This document shows, piece after piece, positions 23,214 through 35,489 of a stretch of DNA of 64,000 nt (within the stretch, counting starts at the first letter, position 1; each line of letters starts with the position of its first letter). The notes below the pieces were generated by a model. That model ran no database searches and was not told the origin of the DNA. It saw only the letters and a program-made list of their open reading frames with translations. The stretch comes from Dillenia suffruticosa (taxonomy: Eukaryota > Streptophyta > Magnoliopsida > Dilleniales > Dilleniaceae), in contig JAVTVX010000031.1 in assembly GCA_033439265.1 (NCBI GenBank), positions 9,657,501 to 9,721,500 on the forward strand, given 5' to 3'. Both the position numbers and the translations under genes were made by a program.

Positions 23214-25431
23214 TTTCCTTCATTCATGTCCTCATTTGGTCTCGGATGGTTTTGGCCTTTTTATTCTTCCAATTGGAGTTGAATGAACATAATTAATGCC
23301 CTCTTTGGATTTTCTTTCACCTCTAACTTTTTGTTGTAAAACTCTTAAAACTAAGTTATTCAGCTCTTTCATGAATCTTTTACCTTGAACCTTTGTCACC
23401 AGACCAATCGAAACTTGAATTGAATCATGCAAATTGCTTGCAACCTCGAAGTAGTGGCACTAACATTATACTCACTTGATAAGTCAAGTCTGTAAGTATT
23501 GTTGTTGATCCATTCTGGCACTTGAAAAGGACCATCTCCCAAGGGCCAGCAACATAGAACGTCTTTATATCGGAAATTTTTTTCTCCTCATATGTAACCA
23601 AACCCAATCACCAGGCTCAAAAACCAGCTTCTAACATCCCTTGTTGGCTTGCTTGATGTATTGTTTGGTTCTCCTCTCTATGTTGAACCATATGCTCTCA
23701 TGGAGTTCCTTAATAAATTTTGTCTTCTTCTTACCATCTAAATTCACTTGCTCAGAAATAGGTAAATGTGATAAATTCAAATGAGTTAAAGGATTAAAAC
23801 CATAAACAGTATTAAATGGTGAGAACTTAATAGCAAAATGAATGGTACAATTATAAGCAAACTCAATGTGTAACAAACAATCCTCTCAAGTTTTAATGTT
23901 CTTACTAATGACAGCTCTCAACAAAGTAGATAAAATCATATTAACTACTTTTGTTTGGCCATCGGTTTGAGGATGACAAGCAATAGAAAATAGAAGTTTT
24001 GTTCCTAGCATTTCCTATAATATCTTCCAAAAGTAACTCAATAATTTAGCATTCCGATCTGAAAAGATTGTCCTAGGCATACCATGTAACCTCATAATCT
24101 CCCTAAAGAATGAATTGCAATATGAGAAGTATCATCAGACTTATGACAAGGGATAAAATGAGCTATCTTAGAAAACCGTTCTACAACCACAAAGATCGAA
24201 TCCCATCCATGCCTACTCTTAGGTAAACCCAAAATAAAATCCATTGAAATATCAATCCAAAATGAACTAAGAATAGGTAGGAGCATGTAAAGACCATTAA
24301 GTTGAACCATCAATTTAGCTTGCCTATAGGTAATACATCTATTATAAAGTCTCTCAATATCTTGCTTTATGTGTGGCCAATAAAAGTGTTCCTATAAAAT
24401 AACCAAGGTTTTGTCAACTCCAAAATGTCCCATTACTACCCCACTATGGGATTCTCAAGCTGGCAAGTCTCTCAATGAATAATTAGGCACACAACTTATT
24501 TTCTTTAAACAAAAGTCCTCATACCTATTGAACTTACTATTTGGAGATTTTTCACAAGCTCCATAAATCTCCCCAAAGTCATGGTCATCATGATAAAGTT
24601 CATTAATGTGCTCAAAACCAAGAAATTTAGCATCAAGAGTAGAGATTAAGGCATACCCATATGATAGTACATCCGCAATCACATTTTCCTTACCTTGTTT
24701 ATGTCGAATGACATAAGGAAAAGTCTCAGTGAATTCAATACATCAAGCATGTCTCTTGTTCAGGTTGTGTTGACCTTTCAAATGCTTCAACAATTCATGA
24801 TCCGTATAATTCGCAAACTCTTTCGGCCACAAATATTGTTGCCATGTCTCCAAATCTCAAACCAAGGCAAGCAACTCTTTATCATAGGTAGGGTAGTTAA
24901 GTGCAACCCCACTTAGCTTCTTGTTGAAGTACACAACTGGTCCTTCATCCTACATAAGAAGAGCACCTATACCTACAGTATAAGTATCACATTCAATTTC
25001 AAACGTTTTAGAAAAGTTAGGTAAGGCAATTAAAGGAGCATGAGTAAGCTTATGCTTAAGAAGCTGAAGCTTCTTTTCTTGTTCTTTACCCCATTGCAAT
25101 ACAACGTTCTTCTTGATGACTTCCGTAAGTGATACAATGATAGTGCTAAAATCTCTCATGAACCTCCTATAAAATTTGACATGCTCTTGAAAACTTCTAA
25201 TCTCATCTATACCGGAGGGGGTTGGCAAATCTTGGATAGCTCTAATCTTCTCATCATCAACCTCGATACCTTTTAGCACTCATAACAAAGTTTTAGAAAA
25301 ACAATCTTATCGGTGTAGGAAATACACTTTTTGAGGTTAGCATATAACTTCTCCTTTCTAAGCACATCCAAAACTGAATGCAAATGTGAGATATGATCAT
25401 GTAATTTGCTATAAACCAGAACATCATCAAA
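23214..25431 (-). pseudogene. Ty3/gypsy pol, C-terminal half (RT end, RNase H, integrase)
   Basis: Reading the reverse strand from high to low coordinates, it begins with YFDDVLVYSKLHDHISHLHS (about 25431-25370), the RT active-site strand. The RT thumb and tether follow in the frame 25279-24950 (EIRSFQEHVKFYRRFMRDFS; KTFEIECDTYTVGIGALLM). The end of RNase H lies at 24682-24455 (IADVLSYGYALISTLDA). The integrase core starts with WIDISMDFILGLPKS (about 24250), and the second Asp region [12 protein letters not shown] is near 24060. The integrase C-terminus (FAYNCTIHFAIKFSPFNTVY; GFNPLTHLNLSHLP) is at 23876-23631, and the tail is near 23232. Stops separate these blocks. The protein would copy RNA to DNA and integrate it, but here it is dead. 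Confidence 0.9.
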
Positions 25432-25436
25432 ATAAA

Positions 25437-27014
25437 TATTGAACAAAATATGTTTTGATGATAATTAGAAGTAATAAAAGTTGATTTTAGGTAATTAATT
25501 TAAATTAGAAACAAATTAGAAAAATTGCTAAAAGTGATTCATAGACAGACAAGTCTGTACACAAGACGACCTATGAACATGAATGAGAGAAATATGGTTA
25601 AGTACACACATGCAAGATGACCAACAAGTTTGGGTCTCAGAAAATCAAGTCGCACACACCTAAGGCAACTCAATTGAAAGTACAAGACGACTTGACTAAA
25701 TCTAAGACGATTCAGTATTTGATACAAGGCAACTTGAGGTAATCAAGCCTCAGAAGCTTGTTTGCACAAATAACCTAGGGTGACCTAAGCATTGGCACAA
25801 GATGACCGACTTATTCAAGCATCAAAAAATTTATTCTGCACAACAAATGAGGTGACCAAACTATAAGCACAAGGCGATCTGAACATAGAATAACAAAAAC
25901 ACAAGTCACCTTCATGAAATAGACAAGACAATCTAAGGAAAACATGTCACAAAAGTGTATATCTGCACATACCTAAGACGACTCAACCATAGGGACAGAC
26001 CGACTTAACCTAAGGATTTTAAAATGCAAGTCGTCTTATCCAATATGCAAGTCGCCTTGTAAATTAAGAGTCAAGGTTAAGGTGACTTAATTAAGAATAC
26101 AAGTCACGTTGTAAGAACACAATCATAGAAAGCGTTCTCTGCACACTTGACAAGCCAACCCAAGGCCAAACAAGTCCTCTTATAATTGTGTTAAGGCAAC
26201 GCAATTGAAATATAAGAAGACCTATGACTTAGCAAGGCTACTTGTCATAAAGACAAGTCCCCTTACCTCTCATATTTAAAGTCTTGCAAGTAGACTTGTA
26301 CAACTATCAAAGCGACTCAAGAATTCAAATTGTGAAGACAAGTTTGCTTATAATCTCGACAGATCGACCTATTGAGTCTAACGTTCATTTATTCAGAAAA
26401 GCTTATGTGAATTTAATGTACTGTTCACTTACCTCACCAAACACTAAAATGCATTCAATGGTGTCCAATAGCTAAACCCTGTTCTTCGACTATAAAATCA
26501 ATTGAAGAACACAGGTGAGGATAGTGGAAAATTCTTAAACAAAACTCTGAATATCATCTACAGGTCTATTCTTTATTTTCCTAATCTATACTATAACGAG
26601 CATTCTGAAGATTAAAAGCTTCATTTTGCTTTTATTTTCTCTCTACTTGTTGTATAAAATCAAAATTGTATCACTCTGAGTTTGTGTGAAAGAGATAAAG
26701 AGAAGTATCAGAATAGATTTTGATTGATCTGATGAAAAATCTAGCTAAAGTATTAAGAAAATACTTATATGGTTCACTAGCACCACGGGAACCAAGTTTG
26801 TAATTTCTTGAATAGAATAGTGGATTTGAAAATCTATGTTAAGTCTGGAAGTAGACGTACACCAAAAAAGTGAAACCACTATAAATTGTCTGTGTCAATA
26901 TTTCTTTGCATTTTCCTTCTTTATTTGTGTAAATCAATTTTAAATTCTTGTAATTAGTCAAAATTTGTTAATAACCTATTCACCCCATCTAAGTTATTAT
27001 ATTTAGTGTTAATA
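25437..27014 (+). repeat. CopC 5' LTR
   Basis: It starts TATTGAACAAAATATG (TG mutated) and ends TTTAGTGTTAATA. It contains many copies of CAAGACGAC(C/T)T-like motifs at 25550-26360 and a TATA box TATAAAA at 26491-26497. It lacks about 36 bp present in the 3' LTR near 37770 and 37840. Confidence 0.87.
26491..26497 (+). promoter_or_regulatory. TATA box of CopC LTR
   Basis: TATAAAA follows CTTCGAC. It is conserved at 38741 in the 3' LTR (CTCGACTATAAAATC). Confidence 0.55.
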
Positions 27015-27016
27015 AG

Positions 27017-27029
27017 TGGTATCAAAGTG
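27017..27029 (+). other. CopC primer-binding site
   Basis: TGGTATCAAAGTG follows the 5' LTR by two bases. It matches the initiator tRNA-Met complement at the first eight positions and has diverged after that. Confidence 0.7.
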
Positions 27030-27075
27030 GGTCTTCTAAAAAAGGGTTCAACAACCTCAGAAACAAAAATAAAAA

Positions 27076-28866
27076 ATGGAACTAAATAGAGACAGTGTTC
27101 CATTCGAGGCATGCTCAACCAATAGGGTACCATTCTTCAATGGTAATAACTACAGCTATTAGAAGCAAACAATGAGAAATTTCAAAATTGCTCAAGACGA
27201 AACAGATTGGGAAATAATTGAAAAAGGAATTTAATTCCCAACTAAAAAAATTGATGGAGTAAGAGTTCCTGTGAAAATAAAGAATATAACTCCTGAAGAA
27301 AAGAAAACCTATATAGCCAACTGTAAAGCAGTCAATCTGCTGCACCCAGCCTTAACCCTAAATGAGTATAACAAAATCTCATCATGCATCACTGCAAAAG
27401 AAATATGGAAAAAATTGGAGGCTATATACGAAGGTACAAATCAAGTGAGGAAGAACAAAACAAGAATGCTGAAGCAAGAGTACGAGGCATTCAAAATGAA
27501 GGATGGAGAAAGTGTGAGAGACATGATAACAAGATTCAATACTATCACAAATGAATTAAGGCTGCTGGGCAAAGGAATTAGTCAAGAAAACATGGTTGAT
27601 AAAGTATTGTGGTGTATGCCTAAATCATGGGATGCCAAAATTATAACAATTGAAGAATCCAAGAATTTGGAAACTCTCATAATGGACAGCTAGTTGGGTC
27701 ATTAACAACTCATGAGATGAAAGTTAACTCCAAAGGAAACGGAAATAAGGAAAGAGGCAAATCCATAGCCCTCAAGGCTGAAAGTGAAGAAGATAGTTCC
27801 AGCAATGATGAAGATGAGGATATGGCTCTCTTGACTCGAAAATTCAAGAAATTTATGATTCCAAAAAAAAAGAAGAAATAAGATGCTATATATACAAGAA
27901 GCTTGGTCATATTAAACCCGATTGTCCATCACTCAAGAAAGTAGAGAAAAAGGAAAAGAAAGGAAAGAAAAAGGCCCTGGTAGCTTGAAGTGATGAAGAT
28001 GAAAGCTCTAGTAAGAAGGAACATGAACAAGAACAAGCTAATTTGTGCTTCATGGCCTTAGAAGATGATTCAAACATTGAAGTAACCTCTTCAATATCCT
28101 ATTTCTCTGATTCAAATTCTGAGCATAACTAAACTCTTGAAGAATTGCATGATGCACTTTTAGAATCAATTAAGGACTTAAAAAATATGACTAAGAAAAA
28201 AATAGCACTTAAGAGGGAAATAATCAATCTACAAGAAGATAGGAACAAGTTGAAGTTTGAAAATTAAAAGCTTAGGACATGAAGTGATGAATTGAAACGA
28301 GAAAGAACTAACTTGCATGAGGATGCTAAAGACAATGAAAATCTGAAAAATGATTTATATGCTGAAATTGAAGTCAAGTCCGTTGATGATTACATTCATA
28401 AAAATGTAGTAAAGGAATTAGATCAAGAAAATGAGAGAAACAAAAAGTTAAGTTCTCTGCTGTACAAATTCGCTCAAGGATAAGAAAAATTGGACTTGAT
28501 GCTTGGAGCTCAAAGAGCAATCTATGACAAAGCTGGATTAGGTTACAATTCTGCTTTGACTCAAAAGAAACTCTATAGTTTCTTTGTTCCCAGCACTATG
28601 AATGATAGATCAAGGATTAAATATCATTACTGCATGAAACAAGGACATAGCTCTCAAAATTATAAACTTAGAAGAAAATCAATTCCAAACAAATTAAAAG
28701 CATCCAGAGCACATGGCAAGTGCATCAACTGCAATAGGATAGGACATAGTTTGAATGAGTGTTGGTTCAATAACCTAAAATATAAGAGAATGACATTAAA
28801 ATGGGTACCAAAGGATACTTTTGAATTCATAACAAGCACTAACATTGCCGAACTCAAGAAAATTTA
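27076..28866 (+). pseudogene. CopC gag, interrupted
   Basis: Gag opens at ATG 27076 and has the core VPFFNGNNYSY and DETDWEIIEKGI. From 27271 it is open for 140 codons, with LNEYNKISSCITAKEIWKKL and LRLLGKGISQENMVDKVL. After a TAG near 27692 it continues in other frames with a KKKKK basic patch and three zinc knuckles. The first is CYIYKKLGHIKPDC (one Cys lost) near 27880. The second, near 28623, has two Cys changed to Tyr. The third, CINCNRIGHSLNEC near 28720, is intact. A charged coiled-coil-like stretch lies at 28160-28480. Stops at 27231, 27692, 28130, 28266 and 28481 inactivate it. Confidence 0.88.
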
Positions 28867-28904
28867 GGTACCAAAGGCCAACACTTAATTTCCTCTTTGT
28901 ACAG

Positions 28905-30165
28905 ATTTGTCTCAAAACCAAAACTCCTGAAAATACATGATTTCTAGATAGTGGATACTCTCGATATATGGCAGGAGACTCATCTAAGTTCAGCAGTCTG
29001 AAAGAAAAGAAATGAGGCAAAGTAGTCTTTGGAGACAAATCAAAAGGAAAAGTAATTAGCATAGAAAGCATAGGAATATTCTTACTCAAATTGAGCATGT
29101 GTTATTATTCAAAGGATTAAAGCATAATCTTCTAAGTATTAGTTAATTGTGTGACAAAGGATTGACTACTTTGTTTGATTATGATTGTTGCAATGTGATA
29201 GATAAATCAAACAATGAGATAAAATTTAAGGGAATAATCAAGGAAATATTTATGTGATTAATTTAGAAAACCTAAGTGTTTTAAATGAAGCATGCTTGAT
29301 GGTCATTGGAAATGATGATACTTGGTTATGGCATAAGAGACTAGAATATGTAAGTATGGACTTAATTTCAAAACTGATCAGAAAAGATATTGTTAAGCGA
29401 ATTTCAAAATTGAAATAAGAAAAAAACAAATTATGTGATACTTGTATGAAGAGAAGACATATCAAATCTTCGTTTAAATATAAAAATATAGTTTTCACAT
29501 CTAAACCTTTAGAATTACTTCACGTAGACCTCTTTGGTCCAACTAGAACTCAAAACTTAAAAGGGAAACATTATGTCTTTGTAATAATTGATGATTACTC
29601 AATATATACTGGGGTATTATTTCTAGCCAAAAAGAAAGAAGCATGAAGTGCGTTCATCAAATTGTGTAGAAAAATTCAAAATGAAAAATGGTGCACAATT
29701 AATAGTATTTGAAGTAATCATGGCAAAAAATTTGAGAATAAATCTTTGCAATAATATTGTGATGCAAATGGAATATATCACAATTTCTCTGCACTTAGAA
29801 CTCCTCAACAAAATGGTGTTATAGAAAGAAAAAATCAAATTTTAGAAAGAAATGGCTAGGACTATGCTATGTGAGCATAACTTACCCAATTTTTTTTGGG
29901 CTAAAACTGTTAACACAGCTTGTTATATACTTGATAGGGTGTTAATTAAACCAATTCTTAAGAAAAGCCCTTATGAACTATATAAAGGTAGAAAGCCTAA
30001 CATTGGTTACTTTCATATCTTTGGATGCAAATGCTATGTGCTAAACAATGAAAAAGATAAGCTAGGAAAATTTGATGCAAAAAGTGATGAAGCTATATTC
30101 ATAGGATACTCAATCTCTAGTAAAGCATATAGAGTATATAATAAGAGAACAATAATGGTTGAGTA
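28905..30165 (+). pseudogene. CopC protease and integrase, interrupted
   Basis: The protease signature appears near 28945 as FLDSGYSRYMAGDSSKFS. Pre-integrase sequence and a weak HHCC domain (LWHKRLEYVSMD; CDTCMKRRH) follow, then the core LLHVDLFGPTRTQ in the frame from 29446, with the first catalytic Asp kept. The second catalytic region reads SNHGKKFEN near 29715, with Asn where Asp is expected. The Glu region QQNGVIERKNQ is near 29805. The frame 29852-30166 carries the C-terminal part (MARTMLCEHNLPNFFWAK; FHIFGCKCYVLNN). Frameshifts at about 29400, 29645 and 29840 break it. Confidence 0.87.
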
Positions 30166-30474
30166 ATCAATTCATGTAAACTTTGATGAAAGTGACCCCA
30201 TAAATAAAAGAAATTTTGATGATGAAATTCAAGAAGTAGAACAAATACTAGAACAAGAGACAATGGAAAATGAAGAAGTAAAGAAAGAATCCAATGAAGG
30301 TAGTGTTGAAGAAAATCAATCAAACCATGAACAACAAGAAGAGCGAGAGATAAAATTCCTAACTGTAAAAAAGAGTGTAATGTAGAAAATATAATTGGAG
30401 ATATAGAGGTTGGAGTTAGATCTAGATCTTCAACTCAAAATCAATGTGAGTTTGTGGCTTTTATCTCTTAAATT

Positions 30475-31200
30475 GAACCTAAAAATGTTGATGAAGCTCT
30501 AAGTAATGAAAATTGGATTCTAGATATGCAAGAAGAGCTAAATCAATCTAAAGGGAATGAAGTATAGGAGTTAGTTTCAAGACCAAATGACCAATCTGTG
30601 ATAGCTACAAAATGGGTGTTTAGGAATAAACTAGATAAACACGGGACAATCACTAGGAACAAAACTAGATTGGTGGCTCAAGGGTATAGTCAAGAAGGGA
30701 TTGATTATGATGAGATGTATGCTCCGGTAGCTAAATTAGAAGCTATTAGGATGCTACTTGCTTTCGTATACTATATGAACTTTAAGTTATATCAAATGGA
30801 TGTCAAAAGTGTTTTCCTAAATGATGTATTAAATGAGATAGTTTTTGTAAAACAATTATCCAGATTTGAGCATCCAAAACATTCAAATTATGTGCTTAAA
30901 TTATCCAAAACCTTATATGGTCTAAAACAAGCTCCAAGAGCTTGGTATGAGAAACTTAGCAATTTTTTTATCGAAAATGATTTTGAAAGAGGAAAAGTTG
31001 ATACAACTTTGTTCATTAAAAGAAAAGGCAAATAAATCTTAATAGTTCAAATCTATTTAAATGATATATTTTTTGGAGCAATGAATGAAAAACTTAGTCA
31101 AGAATTTGCTAAGTTTATGCATGTAAAAATTGAAATGAACATGATGGGTGAGCTAAACTATTTTCTTGATTTGCAAATAAAGTAAACAAAAGGAGGGATA
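30475..31200 (+). pseudogene. CopC reverse transcriptase, interrupted
   Basis: The frame 30598-31035 is open for 145 codons across fingers and palm: ATKWVFRNKLDKHGT, RLVAQGYSQEGIDYDEMYAP, YQMDVKSVFLNDVL and KTLYGLKQAPRAWYEKL. After a TAA at 31033 comes the catalytic box, which reads IYLNDIFFGA instead of YVDD. The first of the two active-site aspartates has become Asn. Even if read through, this RT would be inactive. Confidence 0.9.
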
Positions 31201-31230
31201 TTTATTAGTCCATCCAAATTTGCTAAGGAT

Positions 31231-31989
31231 TTGATCAAGAAATTTGGATTTAGTGATACTAACGGATATGCCACATCAATGAGTACATCGATTAAGTTAG
31301 ACAAAGATGAAAAAAGAAAGGAAGTATGTCAAAAACTATATAGGAGTATGATTGAGTCTCTTCTTTATCTAACTGTATATAGACCTGATATTCTATTTAG
31401 TGTGTGCTTGTATGCTAGATTTCAATGTAATCCTAAAGAAGCTCACCTAGTTACTATTAAGAGAATTCTAAGATATTTAAAGAACACATATAATTTGGGA
31501 TTATGGTAAGATAGAAATTCAGCATTTATACTACATGGATATTCGGATGCTAATTTTGTTAGATGTAAAGTAGATAGAAAGAGCACAAGTGGTAGTTGTT
31601 AAATCTTTGAAAGTATGTTAGTATCTTGGTCCTCTAGAAAACAAAATAACGTTGCTACATCAACCACAGAAGCAGAGAATGTGGCTATAGGACAATGTTG
31701 TGCACAAATGCTATGGATCAAATATCAACTTGAAGATTATGGTTTAAAATTTGAAAATGTTCCAATAATTGACAATAGTAGCACAATAAATTTGACAAAA
31801 CATCCTGTACATCAATCTAGGACTAAGCATATTGAGGTTAGACATCATTTTATTAGAGATCATGTATTTAAAAAGGATATAATTCTAAAATATGTAGAAA
31901 CCGAACAACAAATTGTATATATTTTTATCAAACCTTTGGATAGAGAAAGATTTTATAATTTAAGAAGAGAATTGGGAATGATGAAGTAA
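31231..31989 (+). pseudogene. CopC RNase H, nearly open
   Basis: The frame 31231-31509 gives YRSMIESLLYLTVYRPDILF and RILRYLKNTYNLGLW, then a stop. The frame 31615-31989 (124 codons) gives LVSWSSRKQNNVATSTTEAE, then the CDN-equivalent region read as IIDNSSTINLTKHPVHQS, and ends RTKHIEVRHHFIRDHV...LGMMK. The TAA at 31987 is probably the natural end of pol. Two stops in the middle (31507 and 31600) inactivate it. Confidence 0.88.
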
Positions 31990-32089
31990 CTTCTTAATCT
32001 AAATAAAATATAAGTTCAATCTGCAGTCATATTTATAATAAATATAATAATTATAAATCAAAATTTAAGAAAATCTTATAGTTATGTAG

Positions 32090-32560
32090 TTTGATTGAAG
32101 AAATGGTTGTCTTACAAGATGAGTAAGTTACCTTATAGGTTCAAAGTTGACATAACAAGTCACCTTACTCTGAGAACAAGTCATCCTGAGAACATGGCTT
32201 AGGCGTAGTAAGTCGCCTAACTATAGGAACGAGACAACTCATCATATCTTAGCCACAGAGGTGACTCTGAAAACACTGCTAAGTCATCCTAATAAATTGA
32301 GAAGACGACCTGCATATAAGAAGTAAACTTGCTAAAATAATAAACCGTCTTATACATAAAACTTGACCACACATGTCATTTTGTCATCAATACAAGACGA
32401 CTTGTCATTGTCAAGTCACAGAAACTCTTACTGCAGGTATAGTCAAGTAGCCTTAGTCAATTGGGAAGGCAACTTAACAAACTTATATATGAGATTTCTC
32501 TCATAAGACACCTTGCAATTTAGTGCAAGTCACCTTGCTTGAACAAGACAGGTCGATTCT
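32090..32560 (+). repeat. CopC internal motif array between pol and env-like frame
   Basis: No coding sequence is seen. Irregular copies of AAGTCACCTT, AAGTCGCCTA, AAGACGACCT and AAGACGACTTG occur about every 20-40 bp. They resemble the motif that fills the CopC LTRs, so this looks like an LTR-type array inside the element. Confidence 0.6.
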
Positions 32561-35287
32561 TCATTCAATGATGGTGACTCAAGTGGCTCATAAAATGGAC
32601 ACAACCCAAAATCCTAAAACTAAACTTATTTCATCTCTACCAATAATCCAAATCCAATCCAAGTCTAATAGTCATGGTTTAAATTAGTGACTCCTTACAT
32701 TCCCTCTAACAGTTTCCCCAAATTAAAAACCTTAACCCTATTTGCTCCTTCACGAATCGTCCTCTTACTTGCACCCTCTCGCATCCTCTTTCGAACATAC
32801 ATCACTCCTCTTGTTCGAACAATTCCAATCATTAACAAACATTCACAATCACATCCCTTTGGGGAAGCATGAAGGGACCTCATTCCAACCATAAAAACCC
32901 TAACTCTCTAAAGCCTCTCAACTTCATACGCAAGATCAAAGGATTCTCTATGGCACCAAAGACGAAGAACCCAACAAAATTCAATGAGAGTGACTTCCCC
33001 TCTCTTGAGAAAAGTAAGTCTTTCACTATCAACTTCTCAAAAAGGAAATTAAATTTAGGAAGACTTATCGATTGGGAGTTTCTTAAGAAAATCAATTTTC
33101 CAAATGAAGAGCATCTATCGCAAATCTTGCCTAGTTCCTTGATTAGTCCAAATGAAAATGTATATGATATTTTGGTTAGAAAGTTCTATAACAGCATGGA
33201 AGTGGTTGAGGAAACCGGAGAACATGTGCTTGAGACTTACTATAACTTTCCCACGGGAATGGAATCATGCACTTTCAAAACACACATTAAGGGAAAGTAA
33301 ATCATACTCACTCCCAAAGTAATGTGCATGATGTGAACCTAGAGTGGACCCCTTCTACTGGATGTGAAAAGTATATGAAGATGACTCAAATAGAGTACGC
33401 AAGGATTATGTTTAAGAATGCCAATTTGTCGAAAATGAGTGAAGTGGACTTAAATGTAAAGAATTTAGGAATACATGAGCATCTTCTATATCTCAATATC
33501 ACTCATATTCTTAGGCCTAGAGGAGGAAATCACACACACATAACCAAAGAGTATCTTTGGTTAATGGCTTGTATCATGGATGGTAGAAATCCTGGATTAT
33601 ATTTCTTTGTTCCTTACTTCATGATTTACGCGGCCAAATCTAAGTCTACAAATCTTCCTTATTGCTCTCTGATTTCTGATGTGCTAATAGTGAACAAAAT
33701 TGACTTGAAAAGGGAGATTTGTACAAAATTGAGTTTGAAGCATGGAATTGGGGAACAATCTCTAAAAAAGGCAAAATGTGTCATGCCCCAAACCGGAATC
33801 GTAAGCAGCCATCCGTTGTCTTGAATGCCAGTTGTATTTTTATAGAAAATCGGACAGAATCTCCTCACATATCGGAGGTTTCCCATATAGCAATCAACCT
33901 GCTACCTGTACAATAGGGCTAACCCAGCCTCATAATACATAAATCCAATCTCAACATCAGACCAACACATCCATACCACACAATCCAGGACAATACAAGA
34001 CTAAACAAACGAATTTCCACAATCCTAACCACAGACCTCTACTGCCATGCCCCCGTCAAAGGCATGAATAGCCGCCAATCGCCCCTCCTATGATTTAGAG
34101 GTGGCACCGAGCGATTCTAAAAGACACTTCTAGGACATGACACATTCTCAAATAACATACACAAGGAATAGAAATTGCTTCAATGCAAGTGTTATGCAAT
34201 GACATGAGAGTTCCACAATTTAAATATCCATATTTGTACAGTCATTCCAGAATTATACAATGGTCATCTATAGACCTCAAAAGACATATACATCATCAAT
34301 ACAATTTTTAACTCACGAAATTGTAGCGAAAATATAAAATGACTCCTCAAGTCCACACCAGATCTCCAAATGATACTAAGCGTCCTAAAAGCAACGCTCC
34401 TTACCAAATACTATCTTTGAAATAAGAAGGGAAATGAGGGGTGAGTACTCAGGGAAAGAATACTCAGTGAGTGAGTGGATCAATGCAATCGTTTAGTAAG
34501 AATTGCGAAACTGGAGTGTCAAAGCATAAGTATACAAATTATACTTCAAATCATCATGCTTTTCATTTCAACAATATATCATTTGCACGCATTATCAAGT
34601 CAAATATGCATCCAAAGCACTGTCGTTAAAATCATAGAGCTGCCAGCAGAAAGTATCCTGGCAGAGGTCTACCTCGACCTATGATAGGCGCACCGGGGGT
34701 GTTATATGCAAATTTATTTAAAGTGCTCTCTACCCCGACGTTGGCGATAGATTTCGTCCAGGTACTAGATTTGGAGAGAGTATCCAAATCCTCCCCCTTT
34801 TCGGGTTCAATGGGCTAGTACCGTGTCGTTAACAAAATCACGACAACTCGTGGGATACCCAGACCTAGGCATATCCGGACGCCACCTAAGCGCCTCTCAC
34901 GGTGTCTTTTGTAGCTACGGAACAATACATACCAAAGCCCTATCATACCAAGAATGTGTTATAATCAGGTTTACAAACCAAATGCAATATATAGCGTAAA
35001 AGGGCACATTATACATTTCAACCACATGGATGCATAATTTTCATAATTCAACCAAATTTTTGGACACTCCAATGGTTCACAAAAGGTCAGTTCCAAAACC
35101 AATCAAAACATTTCAAGCACACGACAAATCATGCTCATTTATCAAAATGTTATAAAACAGGGTTTACATATTAAACAAAGGTAATGAAAAAAATCTCACT
35201 CACTGTATAGGGGAGGGTAGCGCACTCCCTAATAATACCACAAAGCGGAGAAAGGTGTTCCCCTAACTCAAGGTACCTAATACCTAT

Positions 35288-35291
35288 AAAC

Positions 35292-35334
<43 letters not shown>
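35288..35334. repeat. (TA)n microsatellite in solo LTR C
   Basis: About 23 TA units are uninterrupted, located just after the conserved CTCACTCACTG block of the LTR. Confidence 0.95.
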
Positions 35335-35339
<5 letters not shown>

Positions 35340-35489
35340 CAACGAGTTTCAAACCTACGCAGTTATAGGAAATAAGCTATCACTTCTAATACACGTATGC
35401 AAATCAGGTTGTTCGAATCCTTTAGAACCCTACCTTAGTTCCTCATATTTTATTCATGCATACAGCATGTCTATAAGACTCAAATGTTG

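Noticed and set aside
24695-24916. Forward frames overlapping the gypsy pol (24695, 26284, 39515, 39861)
   Set aside because: These are shadows of the reverse-strand gypsy or LTR sequence, without supporting signals.
32869-33300. A host gene within CopC
   Set aside because: It lies between pol and the 3' LTR, continues across the solo LTR into sequence ending before the 3' LTR, and fits the known extra frame of SIRE-like elements.
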